Shown here: piece by piece, positions 17,460 through 25,906 of the stretch | Layout: each line of letters begins with the position of its first letter | How positions within the stretch are numbered: the first letter of the stretch is position 1 | Assembly: GCA_013204555.1 (NCBI GenBank) | Contig: JABMNO010000049.1 | Coordinates: forward strand, 62,001-126,000 | DNA from: Chloroflexota bacterium | GTDB lineage: Bacteria; Chloroflexota; Dehalococcoidia; Lucifugimonadales; Lucifugimonadaceae | Length of the DNA: 64,000 nt | Direction of reading: 5' to 3' | Notes under the pieces: generated by a model | What the model was told of the DNA's origin: nothing | Seen by the model: only the letters and a program-made list of their open reading frames with translations | Databases searched by the model: none | Made by a program: the position numbers and the translations under genes

Positions 17460-18569
17460 CTACTTCTCCAGAACTGCCGTCGCTTCTATCTCCACAACCA
17501 CTTCTGGCCGACCCAACACAGGCACCCCCATCAACGTAGCGACGGACCCGGTCCCCACCAGGTTTGCCTTCAATCGCGCCGATGCCTCATCCAATGCCGG
17601 AAGGCCGCCGACCACATAGGTGCGCGTGCGAACGAGGTCCGTCCACGCTCCTCCAAGCTGCTCAATCGCGTCACGGATGATCGCCAGGGTGTCGTCTACC
17701 TGAGGACCGACTTCTCCTGGGTGCTGTATCACCTCATCCGGGATGATTGAGGTAGTACCCGCAACATAGATCACGTCGCCAACCCGAACCGCCCTCGAAT
17801 AGTTATTTTCCACTTCAAACGTCCGGCCTGTTCGGAAGGTATTCCGGGATTCGCTATCAGTCACAGCTTCGAATTCCAGCGAAAACGTACCGCCAGGCAC
17901 GCCCGGTTCGTGGACGCAGATGCCCGCGGAGGTCGGCTCGCCGTGTCCCATGAACTCGTTCTTGCCGGTTCCGTCCGTCTCATCGCGAACCGAGTACGCG
18001 TAATAGTGGCGCGTTGAGGCAACATCTGCCTCAACCATTCCGGCCTCAGCCAGCGTGGCAGATGCTTCGGCATATGCCGCGTCCATCTGTGCATCATGCG
18101 ATTGCCCTGCCGCTCCCTGGAATCCACAGCCAAAGAGTTCGTCACCAACGCGGATAGCCCGGCACGACGATGAGTCAGCGTCGATTCCGATATGCCTTAC
18201 GGCATCGCCTCCGCCTTTTATCGCCTCGATCTCCAGCGCTACCTTCGAATCCCTCGGGAGGCAATCCACCCGAATTGCTGTCATCACGGGACCGGGTGAG
18301 TTGAAGACCACGCGGTGGATCATCTTGAGGATCTCCAGCGAGTCCTCTTCCGTATAGAACAGCCGGGTACGGACAACATCTGAGAGTCCAGCGCCCTGCC
18401 CGTGCAGAAGTTCAACTCCCGTCCTGAAAATCTGCTGTGCCTGGCTCTCAGTGGAAGCTGCGTCACGCGCCAGAAGTCCGGACGTGAAGATCCGATTGCC
18501 GGAAACCGTCGCAGATGGCGCGCCAAGGAGCGTTTCGGCCCATGCACCTGTGGTTACTGGATTGTTCAC
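17460..18569 (-). CDS. Triple RidA (YjgF/YER057c/UK114) fusion protein
   Basis: 369 residues made of three consecutive RidA-like domains: about 10-118 (ends SKVALEIEAIKG), 125-237 (ends GGTFSLEFEAV) and 249-368 (ends EVVVEIEATAV). Each repeats the family pattern of a hydrophobic strand with IFTSG, LFGCG or IYVAGT, a helix with a V-R-T-R or similar strand after it, and a C-terminal E-I-E-A type strand. RidA proteins are trimers with active sites between subunits, so one chain could fold as a pseudo-trimer. By eye, none of the three carries the imine-deaminase Arg in its usual place. It overlaps the creatininase gene by four bases (GTGA), so the two act together or are at least co-made. Confidence 0.85.
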   Translation of the reverse strand: MNNPVTTGAWAETLLGAPSATVSGNRIFTSGLLARDAASTESQAQQIFRTGVELLHGQGAGLSDVVRTRLFYTEEDSLEILKMIHRVVFNSPGPVMTAIRVDCLPRDSKVALEIEAIKGGGDAVRHIGIDADSSSCRAIRVGDELFGCGFQGAAGQSHDAQMDAAYAEASATLAEAGMVEADVASTRHYYAYSVRDETDGTGKNEFMGHGEPTSAGICVHEPGVPGGTFSLEFEAVTDSESRNTFRTGRTFEVENNYSRAVRVGDVIYVAGTTSIIPDEVIQHPGEVGPQVDDTLAIIRDAIEQLGGAWTDLVRTRTYVVGGLPALDEASARLKANLVGTGSVATLMGVPVLGRPEVVVEIEATAVLEK

Positions 18570-19411
18570 CCGGGGATATCCGTCGTGGGCTTGCGGGTGT
18601 GGTGATCAACACGTGGAGGGAACTCGCGGGCATGGAACTCATCGGCCCACTCGCAGATACGAGTTACCGCTTCCTCAAAGAGCATCTCGCCCTTCTCCTT
18701 CGTCCCCTCAGCGGCCCAACCAGCGATGCCTTTCTCCATATAAGTGCTACTCCAATTGGAGACGCTCACCGGGCCGGCGGCGTACAGGTCGACCCAGTTG
18801 AACTTCGACTCTTGTTTGTTGGTCCACGTCTGATCGTTGGTGGCTTCATCCATTTTGACGATCGATTCATCAAGATAGAGCGCCAGCGACGTTTCACTCT
18901 CACCTGCGTGGGCCGAACCGCCGGGCATTGGACCATCACGCCAGGTCTTCATGAACTCCTCGTCAGCGAGGGTAAACTGCCACCAACTCCCCCACGAAAC
19001 GATCGCATCAGTCTCAAGGATTACTCGTCTGGCAGCGAGTTCAAGAGGCGGCATGTTGGAGCCGTGGCCGTTGACCATGATGATCTTCTTGAAGCCGTGG
19101 TAAGCGATGCTCTTCAGGACGTCGACCACGTACCGGATAAACGTTTCGTGATGGACCGTAATCGAGCCAGGGAAGTCCATCACATGCGTGGTGTAGCCAT
19201 AGTGGATTGGCGGCATGACCAGCAGCCTGTCGGGTCGTCGTTTCGCCGTCTCGTGGGCTATCGAACGCGCACTCCATGAGTCCATCTTCACCGGCAAATG
19301 TGGGCCGTGCTGCTCCGTCGTACCCACCGGGAGAATGGGAATGAGACCCTTTTCAACGGCCTCATTGATCTCAGGCCAGGTCAGGTTTTCGTACTTGTAC
19401 TTTGCGGCCAA
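18566..19411 (-). CDS. Creatininase-family amidohydrolase
   Basis: 281 residues. Metal ligands are visible in TTEQHGPHLPVKMD (E33, H35, D44), and the later NGHGSN and HAGESETS motifs are those of the creatininase/MftE/formamide hydrolase family. Members hydrolyse cyclic or linear amides or process peptides. The substrate is not evident. It is the first gene of a two-gene operon with the RidA fusion, which suggests that its reaction or pathway releases a reactive enamine or imine. The start MAAKYKYENLTW has family-like length. Confidence 0.87.
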   Translation of the reverse strand: MAAKYKYENLTWPEINEAVEKGLIPILPVGTTEQHGPHLPVKMDSWSARSIAHETAKRRPDRLLVMPPIHYGYTTHVMDFPGSITVHHETFIRYVVDVLKSIAYHGFKKIIMVNGHGSNMPPLELAARRVILETDAIVSWGSWWQFTLADEEFMKTWRDGPMPGGSAHAGESETSLALYLDESIVKMDEATNDQTWTNKQESKFNWVDLYAAGPVSVSNWSSTYMEKGIAGWAAEGTKEKGEMLFEEAVTRICEWADEFHAREFPPRVDHHTRKPTTDIPG

Positions 19412-19485
19412 CTAACTACTCCTTGTGGTTTGGGGTGGTTTGGGTAACGTGAAATTTCTGAGTCATCTGAGTCTAATAACTTCCT

Positions 19486-20631
19486 TCAGAGTCCATAATC
19501 ATCAGCGCCTTTGCCGCGCTCCTTGATCGCATCTTCATCCAGTTCAATGCCCAGGCCAGGCTTGTCCGGAATATCCAGTAGCCCATCTGCGTTGAGCATG
19601 AACGGATCGACAAGAATTCCATCGACATACGGTGCCGGGTACCAGAACTCGACATACTTTGAGTCGGGCATAGACGCCGCAAGCTGGAGGTCGGCCGCCA
19701 GTCCAACAGCGGTATTCCAACCGTGCGTGATGACCTGCACGTTGTTGTCGTACGCCATCTGCCAGATGCGACGCGTCTCGGAGAGGCCTCCGCAGATCGT
19801 CTGATCGGGCTGCAATATGTCTACCGCCCGCTCGCGAATCCACGGCTCAAACGCCTGTCGTCGAGTCAGCACCTCACCACCTGAAATCGGCACTGGCGAG
19901 GACGCCGTAAGCGCTTTGTAGCCTTCAAGATCATCCGCGCGAAGTGGCTCCTCGAACCATTTGACGTTGTAGTCAGCCAGCATCCGTGCCGTCTCCATCG
20001 CCCACTTCAAACCGTTGTGCCAGTAGATGTCCGAACCACCTGCATCGACCATGATCTCGACATCGTCACCGACCGCCTTGCGAGCAGCACTGACCAGTTC
20101 TCGATCTCGGTTGGCGTCAACGCGTCCAAACGTCCCCCATCCCATTTTGAACGCCCGGAAGTTCAACTCCATTCCAGCCTCAAGCTGACGGATCATCTGG
20201 TCCACCGGCCACTCAAACAACATCGACGCATATGGCTTGATCGTGTCAGTGAACCGACCGCCAAACAGGCGCGAAACCGACTGCCCCGTGGACTTTCCAA
20301 AGATGTCCCACAGCGCCTGATTCATAGCGCCGACGAAGTTGGTAATCGTCCCGCCACGCCCGTACCAGAACGTCCACTGATGAGCTCGCTCCGTAACAGC
20401 GTCAGGCTGTAGAGCATCCTCACCAATGAAATGCGGCGTTAGCACCTTCCGAGCAGCATCCGCTAGTTCCCATCGCGTGCCAGCGGTCCCCCAGCCAGAA
20501 ATCCCCTCGTCGGTATCAACCTTCACCAGCGCCTGGTCGTAGCCCCACCACGAGGGATGAATGGGCTTGCCAACCTTGAGTTCTGGGCGCTCGCTGGTAA
20601 GCGGAAAAACGGTAATCGCAGAAATCTTCAA
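19486..20631 (-). CDS. Enolase-superfamily enzyme, mandelate racemase group (paralogue 2)
   Basis: 381 residues from the TTG at 20631, chosen because GAGGA lies nine bases upstream and it gives the usual short start before KISAITVF. In this numbering the general base K162 (FKMGWG) and metal ligands D196 (MVDAG), E227 (FEEP) and E253 (SGGE) are present, with H303 in ITHGWN as partner base. The EEP-GGE-HGWN set resembles the rhamnonate/tartrate dehydratase-like branches. The substrate is unknown, probably an acid sugar. It is divergent from a nitroreductase gene. Confidence 0.86.
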   Translation of the reverse strand: MKISAITVFPLTSERPELKVGKPIHPSWWGYDQALVKVDTDEGISGWGTAGTRWELADAARKVLTPHFIGEDALQPDAVTERAHQWTFWYGRGGTITNFVGAMNQALWDIFGKSTGQSVSRLFGGRFTDTIKPYASMLFEWPVDQMIRQLEAGMELNFRAFKMGWGTFGRVDANRDRELVSAARKAVGDDVEIMVDAGGSDIYWHNGLKWAMETARMLADYNVKWFEEPLRADDLEGYKALTASSPVPISGGEVLTRRQAFEPWIRERAVDILQPDQTICGGLSETRRIWQMAYDNNVQVITHGWNTAVGLAADLQLAASMPDSKYVEFWYPAPYVDGILVDPFMLNADGLLDIPDKPGLGIELDEDAIKERGKGADDYGL

Positions 20632-20727
20632 CAGCACTGTCCTCACGAAATAGACCAACGCATCTGAGGCGCGGAAATTACGCCCGGATGCATCGGGGTG
20701 TCAAGGAGTGTCAACGGCTACCCCTCC

Positions 20728-20842
20728 TGGTAACTGTGGGGCTTGCCCCACACCACCGACCACGCGACTCCGATCCCCGCCATGTTGGTACACACGTATC
20801 ACCCAATTTCCGCGCATGGCCGGGCAAGCCCGGCGGCTACCT
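20728..20842. repeat. Two short hairpins in the divergent spacer
   Basis: TGTGGGGC-TT-GCCCCACA and GCCGGGC-AA-GCCCGGC are two near-perfect hairpins about 75 bases apart between enolase 2 and the nitroreductase gene. They resemble intergenic REP-type elements seen elsewhere in this window. Either they are mobile repeats or they bear on expression of the divergent pair; position alone does not decide. Confidence 0.5.
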
Positions 20843-20905
20843 GGGGCGGTGGGCGGTGTACCCTGCCATCATCACGCAAACGCACACAGACCCGAGGCCC
20901 CCAAA

Positions 20906-21520
20906 ATGACATCAGACCCGAACGACCTCTTTTACGCCATTCACCACACACGCGCCATGCGCCGACTCAAGCCCGACCCTGTTCCCGATGACGTACTCAA
21001 CAAACTCTTGGACGCAGCAAACCAGGGACCAACCGGCAGCAACAAGCAAAACGCACGTTGGATAGTCGTCCGCGACCCAGGTCAGAAAGCGAAACTCGCG
21101 GAACTCAACCGCATTGCAGTAGACGCCTATATAGGAAATCCCGAGGATGTCGCACCAGATATGCGAGGCATCGTTGGCGCGGTCATGTGGCAGCGTGACC
21201 ACTGGGCGGAAATCCCCGCTCTACTGATCCCCTGTTTGGAATTCGAGCAGGCGCCGGTCGACACATGGGCGGCAGGCGCCGGTTCCGGCGGCTCAATCTG
21301 GCCCGGCGTGCAGAATCTTCTGCTCGCAGCACGTGCACTTGGACTCGGCGCGGTCATTACCAGCCTCGGCCTGTCGGACCGTCCGGCAGCGAAAAAAGTT
21401 CTGGGGCTACCCGATCTGGTTGAACCGTACGCGATGATTCCCGTCGGCTACCCCACCGGCAACTTCGGCCCCGTAGCCCGCAAACCGCTCTCAGAGATAG
21501 TCCACTACGACCGCTGGTAG
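20906..21520 (+). CDS. Nitroreductase-family flavoprotein (copy 1)
   Basis: 204 residues from the ATG at 20906; the longer frame from 20708 crosses hairpin DNA and is rejected. The FMN-binding R-x-x-R-R-L (TRAMRRLKPDPVP) at the N-terminus and GPTGSNKQNARWIVV are typical. The middle GVQNLLLAARALGLGAV and the end FGPVARKPLSEIV complete the fold. Relatives reduce nitro groups, enones or other electron-poor substrates with NAD(P)H. It is clearly paralogous to the gene at 28618. An SDR gene follows after 36 bases. Confidence 0.88.
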   Translation: MTSDPNDLFYAIHHTRAMRRLKPDPVPDDVLNKLLDAANQGPTGSNKQNARWIVVRDPGQKAKLAELNRIAVDAYIGNPEDVAPDMRGIVGAVMWQRDHWAEIPALLIPCLEFEQAPVDTWAAGAGSGGSIWPGVQNLLLAARALGLGAVITSLGLSDRPAAKKVLGLPDLVEPYAMIPVGYPTGNFGPVARKPLSEIVHYDRW

Positions 21521-21556
21521 GCTGTCGACCACCTCACTACCCAGATGGAGAACAAC

Positions 21557-22363
21557 ATGGCAGGACGACTCCAAGGCAAGATTGCGATTATCACCGGTGC
21601 AAGCCGCGGACTGGGCCAGTACTGCGCGGTTGAATACGCGAAAGATGGTGCGATCGTTGTAGTCGCAGCGCGCACTGAGCAGGTTCAGAATGAAGCACTT
21701 CCCGGAACAATTCACGACACCGCACGAATGGTGGAAGAGGCTGGCGGCGAGGCATTTCCGGTCGTCTGCAACGTTGGCAGTACCGACTCAATTCAGGCGA
21801 TGGTCGATACCATCCTCGAAAAGTACGGTCGCATCGACGTACTCATGAACAACGCGGCCGTTCAGCCGCCCGGATTCATGCACACCATCCAGCCGCGCCA
21901 CTGGGAGTTGGAGTTCCGCATCAACGTCCACGGCCCATTCCACTGCTCACGCGCCGTGCTGCCAGCGATGACCGAGCAAGGCAGCGGGAACATCATCAAC
22001 ATCTCATCCGTCGCAGCCGACCGCCGCAGTTCCCACTATGGCGCCACAAAAGCGGCCATCGAGGCGCTCACCATAGGCATGGCGAAAGATGTAAAAGACG
22101 ATGGCATCGCGGTCAACGCCCTAAAGCCAGTCGGAGCGATCGACACTCCCGGCGTCCGCTTCGGCCGAGCCCCCGGCCAGATCGGCGGAGACACACCACT
22201 CCCACCCATGCCACCATCCGACAGCTACGTTGAAGCAGCGGTCCTAGTCGCCATGCAATCAGTCGACACCTGCACCGGCGGTATCTTCAACGACGTAGAA
22301 GCAGTCCAACGCTTCGCCGATGCGGAAACAAAGGCAAGGCTGTTGAAAATTCAGCCGGTCTAA
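21557..22363 (+). CDS. Short-chain dehydrogenase/reductase
   Basis: 268 residues of the classical SDR family. TGASRGLG is the NAD(P) motif, NNAA is present, and S in NISSVA with Y-x-x-x-K in YGATKAA gives the catalytic Ser, Tyr and Lys. GGAG lies six bases before the ATG at 21557, so this start is preferred over the ATG at 21545. Substrate unknown. Downstream of the nitroreductase on the same strand, so probably co-transcribed. Confidence 0.9.
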   Translation: MAGRLQGKIAIITGASRGLGQYCAVEYAKDGAIVVVAARTEQVQNEALPGTIHDTARMVEEAGGEAFPVVCNVGSTDSIQAMVDTILEKYGRIDVLMNNAAVQPPGFMHTIQPRHWELEFRINVHGPFHCSRAVLPAMTEQGSGNIINISSVAADRRSSHYGATKAAIEALTIGMAKDVKDDGIAVNALKPVGAIDTPGVRFGRAPGQIGGDTPLPPMPPSDSYVEAAVLVAMQSVDTCTGGIFNDVEAVQRFADAETKARLLKIQPV

Positions 22364-22379
22364 GCACGTCGATCGATCA

Positions 22380-22682
22380 CCGTAGGGGCAGGCCCCCGTA
22401 CCTGTCCGCTTCGTGTGCCACACCGCTGCCGCCAAAACCGCCGTCCCTGCGGAAGCAGGGACCCACGCTTCCCCCTCTCCCATTTCGGGAAAAGGCTGGA
22501 GTGAGGGTGCTGCTGAACTTGTGGGTTTTGGTCAAAAGAACGTCCCATCAGGACCGCTCTCGAAGATGAGATTCTCACGTCGGTCGCGGAGCCTTCCTCC
22601 TCAGGCCGACGCCGTAATATGGCCGCGAACATGGAGTCTTCCGCCCCCTCACATTCCGGGAGAGGGCTGGGGTGAGGGCGCT
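22380..22682. repeat. Cluster of dispersed intergenic repeats
   Basis: Gene-free spacer after the SDR gene. It holds a GTAGGGGCAGG-type palindromic element (22380-22409), a hairpin GTCCCTGC-GGAA-GCAGGGAC (22443-22462), and two related copies of a roughly 40-base unit starting CCCCCTC and ending GGAGTGAGGGTGC (22471-22510) or GGGGTGAGGGCGC (22644-22682). These look like degraded REP/MITE-type sequences. The end of the adjoining AIM24 gene runs close to the second copy. Confidence 0.6.
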
Positions 22683-22687
22683 TTAAT

Positions 22688-23362
22688 CTACCGCCGCTCC
22701 CGGCGCTGGACCGGCCTGAACGGGTGCGCCCAGGATGCCAGACTGCGCGGTCTGCGGGACTGGACCCACAGGCTCCCTCGACCGGAAAAGCGCATTATCA
22801 ACTGGTCGGAAAAGAGGAATGATCCCAGGCTGCGCGCTCTGGTAATGCTGTAGCTCAGATAGGCATCCCAGGCAACGGCCATGCCGTTGTCCACGATGTA
22901 CTCGCCATCAATATCGATTCTCTCAATTCCACCGTACGCGTTGAAGAAGAGAAGGCCATCGCCTGTTGCCCGCAGCACAAACATGCCCTCGTTGAACAGG
23001 CCGCTCAGACCCTGGAAGTTACTGCTCAGTTGCACACCGGGGTGGGAGGCAAGGTATGCGCCCTTCTCAAGAAGCAGCTCTTTGCCCGTCATCTGGTGAG
23101 CCACAATATCGCCCGGCTGAGGCGGGGTGAGCCCCAGTGTGCCCGGCTCGTTGATCGCCTCATACGTGTTCTGAAAGAAACTCTCGCCCGTGAGCGCGGT
23201 CCGCGATAGTCCGGCCAATATGCCGCCGCGGGTGCTGGTCTGGATTTGAAGGCCGGGACTCATCCAGGCCATCGCTCCAGCCTCCGTAACAACGCTCTCA
23301 CCTGGATTCAGCGTCAGTTCCAGATAGGCGTAAGTGGGTTGGGCTTCAATCGTGTAGTCCAT
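22688..23362 (-). CDS. AIM24-family protein (TIGR00266), copy 3
   Basis: 224 residues of the AIM24/TIGR00266 family. Shared signatures are PGESVVTEAGAMAWM near the N-terminus and GLLFFNAYGGIERIDIDGEY in the core beta-helix. The C-terminus (SRRPRSLASWAH...) is basic. The molecular role of bacterial AIM24 proteins is unclear; the mitochondrial relative supports inner-membrane organisation. Third in a tandem trio on the minus strand, 14 bases after copy 2. Confidence 0.85.
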   Translation of the reverse strand: MDYTIEAQPTYAYLELTLNPGESVVTEAGAMAWMSPGLQIQTSTRGGILAGLSRTALTGESFFQNTYEAINEPGTLGLTPPQPGDIVAHQMTGKELLLEKGAYLASHPGVQLSSNFQGLSGLFNEGMFVLRATGDGLLFFNAYGGIERIDIDGEYIVDNGMAVAWDAYLSYSITRARSLGSFLFSDQLIMRFSGRGSLWVQSRRPRSLASWAHPFRPVQRRERR

Positions 23363-23376
23363 GGTAGTTGCCCTGC

Positions 23377-24084
23377 CTATCCCTCTCGCCGCGGTGGAAG
23401 CATGCCGCCCAGACTTTGGCCGAACTCGTCAGGGTTATGGCTCTGCACGTAGACACGACCGCGCCCAGAAAACTTCAATACCAGCCCTTCACCCGCGAGA
23501 AACGACTGTATAAAGCTGCCCGATGCTTTGCCTATTGAATAGCTCAGAGTCTCCTCGAAAGCGACAACGTGGCCGGTATCGACCGTGAAATTGCCGTCAA
23601 CTTCGATCACGCTCAACTTTCCAAACGCCGTCACCACCAGTGGCCCTTCGCCGGTGACGCCCATGAATGACAGCGACTCACCAGAGAGCATCCCACCGAT
23701 TCCCTGGAATGAGGTGTCGAGTTCAAGGCTTCTGGATGAGGCGAGATACGAACCTCCGGTGCAGAGCCAGCGTGCGCTGCCATCGAGGTCGATCTTCCGG
23801 ATCTCGCCCTGGTGCGTTGGAGCAAGTCCAACCTCACCGGGCCGTCCATCGGCGCTGCGATATGTGGAGAGAAAAATGCTCTCACCCGCCAGGCTGCGGC
23901 CAATTCCGCCCCCAATGGCACCCATGAGACCGCCGCCGCCCTTGCCGCCACGGGTGGTTACTTCGATATCGATATTGGTCGACGCGCGAAACATTGCGCC
24001 GGACTCGGAGACAAACTGCTCCTCGCCCTCAAGGCCCACCAGCACCCAGGAGAATGCGCCTCTGTCTTCTACGTGAACGTCCAT
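23377..24084 (-). CDS. AIM24-family protein, copy 2
   Basis: 235 residues with the same family plan: FVSESGAMFRAS at the N-terminus, GRSLAGESIFLSTY in the middle, and GEGLVLKFSGRGRVYVQ near the end. A Gly-rich loop (RGGKGGGGLMGAIGGGIG) at about 46-63 sets it apart from its neighbours. The ATG start gives MDVHVEDRGAF. It lies 24 bases downstream of copy 1, so a three-gene operon is likely. Confidence 0.85.
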   Translation of the reverse strand: MDVHVEDRGAFSWVLVGLEGEEQFVSESGAMFRASTNIDIEVTTRGGKGGGGLMGAIGGGIGRSLAGESIFLSTYRSADGRPGEVGLAPTHQGEIRKIDLDGSARWLCTGGSYLASSRSLELDTSFQGIGGMLSGESLSFMGVTGEGPLVVTAFGKLSVIEVDGNFTVDTGHVVAFEETLSYSIGKASGSFIQSFLAGEGLVLKFSGRGRVYVQSHNPDEFGQSLGGMLPPRREG

Positions 24085-24108
24085 GTTTTCCTCAATCGCC
24101 TTCGGCGG

Positions 24109-24765
24109 CTAGCGGTACATGCCACCGAGCCACCTGGCGACCCCGCCAAGCGTTCTCGTCTGTATATAAACGGTGCCAGTACCCGTGAAGTTGAGCACAA
24201 TGCCTTCACCAGAGAGGATCGTCGACTTGGCTCCGCCAATCGTCGTCACGTTGTACTTCAGACCCGGATCCCAGGCCACGGCATGACCGGTATCAACCGT
24301 TAGCGCACCGTCAACCTGCTTCTCGATAATTGCCCCGTACGCGTTGAAGAAGAGGTCCCCTTCGCCGCTGACTTCAATCGTGAAGGCTCCCTCGCCAGAG
24401 AAGATTGCTGGCAGGCTCACGAACTTTGTCTTGAGCGTGATGCCCGGCGTGGCGGCCAGGAATGAGCCGGCGGTGAGTACGAAGGTGTCACCCGAAATCT
24501 TGCGGTGCATGATCATGCCGGGGCGATCTGGCGAGAACGTGACGCTGCCCCCGGTTGGATGACTGTACTCGCCGACGAACAGCGACTCGCCACCCACGAC
24601 TTTCCGAATCAGTGCCTTGCCCAGGCCGCCAATGAGCTTGCTCTTCAGCTCCGTACCGTCACTCATGAACGCCATGGAACCTGACTCAGCCAGAAACGAC
24701 TCGCCCGGCTCCAATCCAACGGTCAACTGACCGAAGTCTGGATTCCCTTCAATATCAAACTGCAT
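24109..24765 (-). CDS. AIM24-family protein, copy 1
   Basis: 218 residues from the ATG at 24765 (AGGCGG upstream), preferred over the TTG at 24789. Family marks are PGESFLAESGSMAFM, GDLFFNAYGAIIEKQVDG and GEGIVLNFTGTGTVYIQTR. First gene of the trio. Triplicated AIM24 genes are also known from actinobacteria, so the trio is probably functional as a set rather than a recent duplication; the three copies are well diverged. Confidence 0.86.
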   Translation of the reverse strand: MQFDIEGNPDFGQLTVGLEPGESFLAESGSMAFMSDGTELKSKLIGGLGKALIRKVVGGESLFVGEYSHPTGGSVTFSPDRPGMIMHRKISGDTFVLTAGSFLAATPGITLKTKFVSLPAIFSGEGAFTIEVSGEGDLFFNAYGAIIEKQVDGALTVDTGHAVAWDPGLKYNVTTIGGAKSTILSGEGIVLNFTGTGTVYIQTRTLGGVARWLGGMYR

Positions 24766-24998
24766 AGACCGCCTGTTGAAGCTTTCCAATCAGATGTGAC
24801 AACCAGACTCAACCTCGCGCCGGCTGCGCTACGAGATAACGGATTCACCGATTAGGCGTAACCGCGGCAGTAGATCAGATTTGGCGCGCGAGTACAAGTT
24901 GAAGCCTTGTCCAATGACACATGAGTCTGAAGCAGCGGGCTTATTCCCACGCACAGGTGAGTCTGTAGGGTCCGCTCAGGAGTTGGGATCATCGGAGG

Positions 24999-25490
24999 AT
25001 GATTGTGACATTACAGACTCAAGGACTCCAGTCGCTGGAGCAGGTTCAAGCCTTCTTCGTCGGTGCCGTCAGCGTCGAATTCGAGGCTCATGACCGCTCC
25101 GCTGAAGACATCACGAACCTCTCCAACATGGACCGATTACTTGGCGTGCTCTCCGGCCTCGCAACACGCAACCTATGCGAACGGGCGAGGTCCGCCTGAG
25201 GCGGATTTGGCGATCCACGTTATGAGCGGCTGGCAAACATCTCCAACGGCCACCTCGGCTTCACGTTGAACGTCTTACCGCCCTATCGGAATTACCAACG
25301 ACCATGCTTCTTCCCCGAGGAGTCGATCGACGCGAAGGGGCGCCTCCGCTAGAAGTACCGCTACGACGACATGATGACCCCGTATGAAAAGCTCAGATCA
25401 CTGCAAAACGCAGGATTATTCCTCAAACGGGGAGTGAGCTTCGCACAGCTGGACGAATTCGCACACGCCATCAGCGACAACGAAGCCGCC
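24999..25490 (+). pseudogene. Decayed integrase-type (DDE) transposase with internal deletion
   Basis: One continuous frame keeps conserved pieces of a known IS transposase. These are the N-terminus (VTLQTQGLQSLEQVQAFFVG), then PRYERLANISNGHL, then PPYRNYQRPCFFPEE and SIDAKGRLR, and KYRYDDMMTPYEKLRSL. It is broken by an in-frame TGA at 25197 and a TAG at 25350. The catalytic integrase core that should lie between NISNGHL and PYRNYQRPCFF is missing, along with most of the helix-turn-helix part. Terminal inverted repeats were not recognised. The relic ends near SDNEAA, after which the sequence is unrelated. Confidence 0.8.
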
Positions 25491-25874
25491 GTTCAGACTC
25501 ATCTCCGGATTGGAAACAACTCCAACCGTTGGTCAATTGACGCCTACCTCCAACAGGCACATTCCGAGGAACTTGGCTTCCGATATCACGGAGAGAGACC
25601 TGGTGCTGACCTCCGTGCAACGATGCCTCTTTCCAGATCTGAAGCGACGAATTTCTGGATAGAAGTAAATTCAGGTCGACTTCGGATTATCGAGAATGGA
25701 AACAGCGTAGAAGTTCGTCGAAGATTCGATTTCACACCAGGCTTCGAACCACAGGACTCGATCGACAAGTACGCGGAGATCATATTCACCTACCCGGGCG
25801 AGATTTCTTCACGCACCCCCAATAAAGCACTGCAGGGCCAACTATTAGGTTGGGCTGATTCTCGTTGGAGATGA
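25371..25874 (+). CDS. Chimeric ORF: transposase tail plus unrelated C-terminal segment
   Basis: 167 residues. The first 40 (MMTPYEKLRSL to SDNEAA) belong to the transposase relic. The following 127 residues, including FWIEVNSGRLRIIENGNSVEVRRRF, match no family that I recognise. The ATG at 25371 lacks a good Shine-Dalgarno sequence. The ORF may be only the open remainder of a dead element joined to flanking DNA, and its expression is doubtful. Confidence 0.35.
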   Translation: MMTPYEKLRSLQNAGLFLKRGVSFAQLDEFAHAISDNEAAVQTHLRIGNNSNRWSIDAYLQQAHSEELGFRYHGERPGADLRATMPLSRSEATNFWIEVNSGRLRIIENGNSVEVRRRFDFTPGFEPQDSIDKYAEIIFTYPGEISSRTPNKALQGQLLGWADSRWR

Positions 25875-25906
25875 AGCCTGTGTTTCCCGTGCCCGCATGG
25901 CAGATG

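Noticed and set aside
18515-19279. 254-codon plus-strand ORF
   Set aside because: Antisense to the creatininase-family gene; no conserved residues seen.
20708-20905. 66-residue N-terminal extension of nitroreductase 1
   Set aside because: Would translate through two hairpins; Pro/Cys/Arg-rich and unlike the family, whose fold begins after the ATG at 20906.
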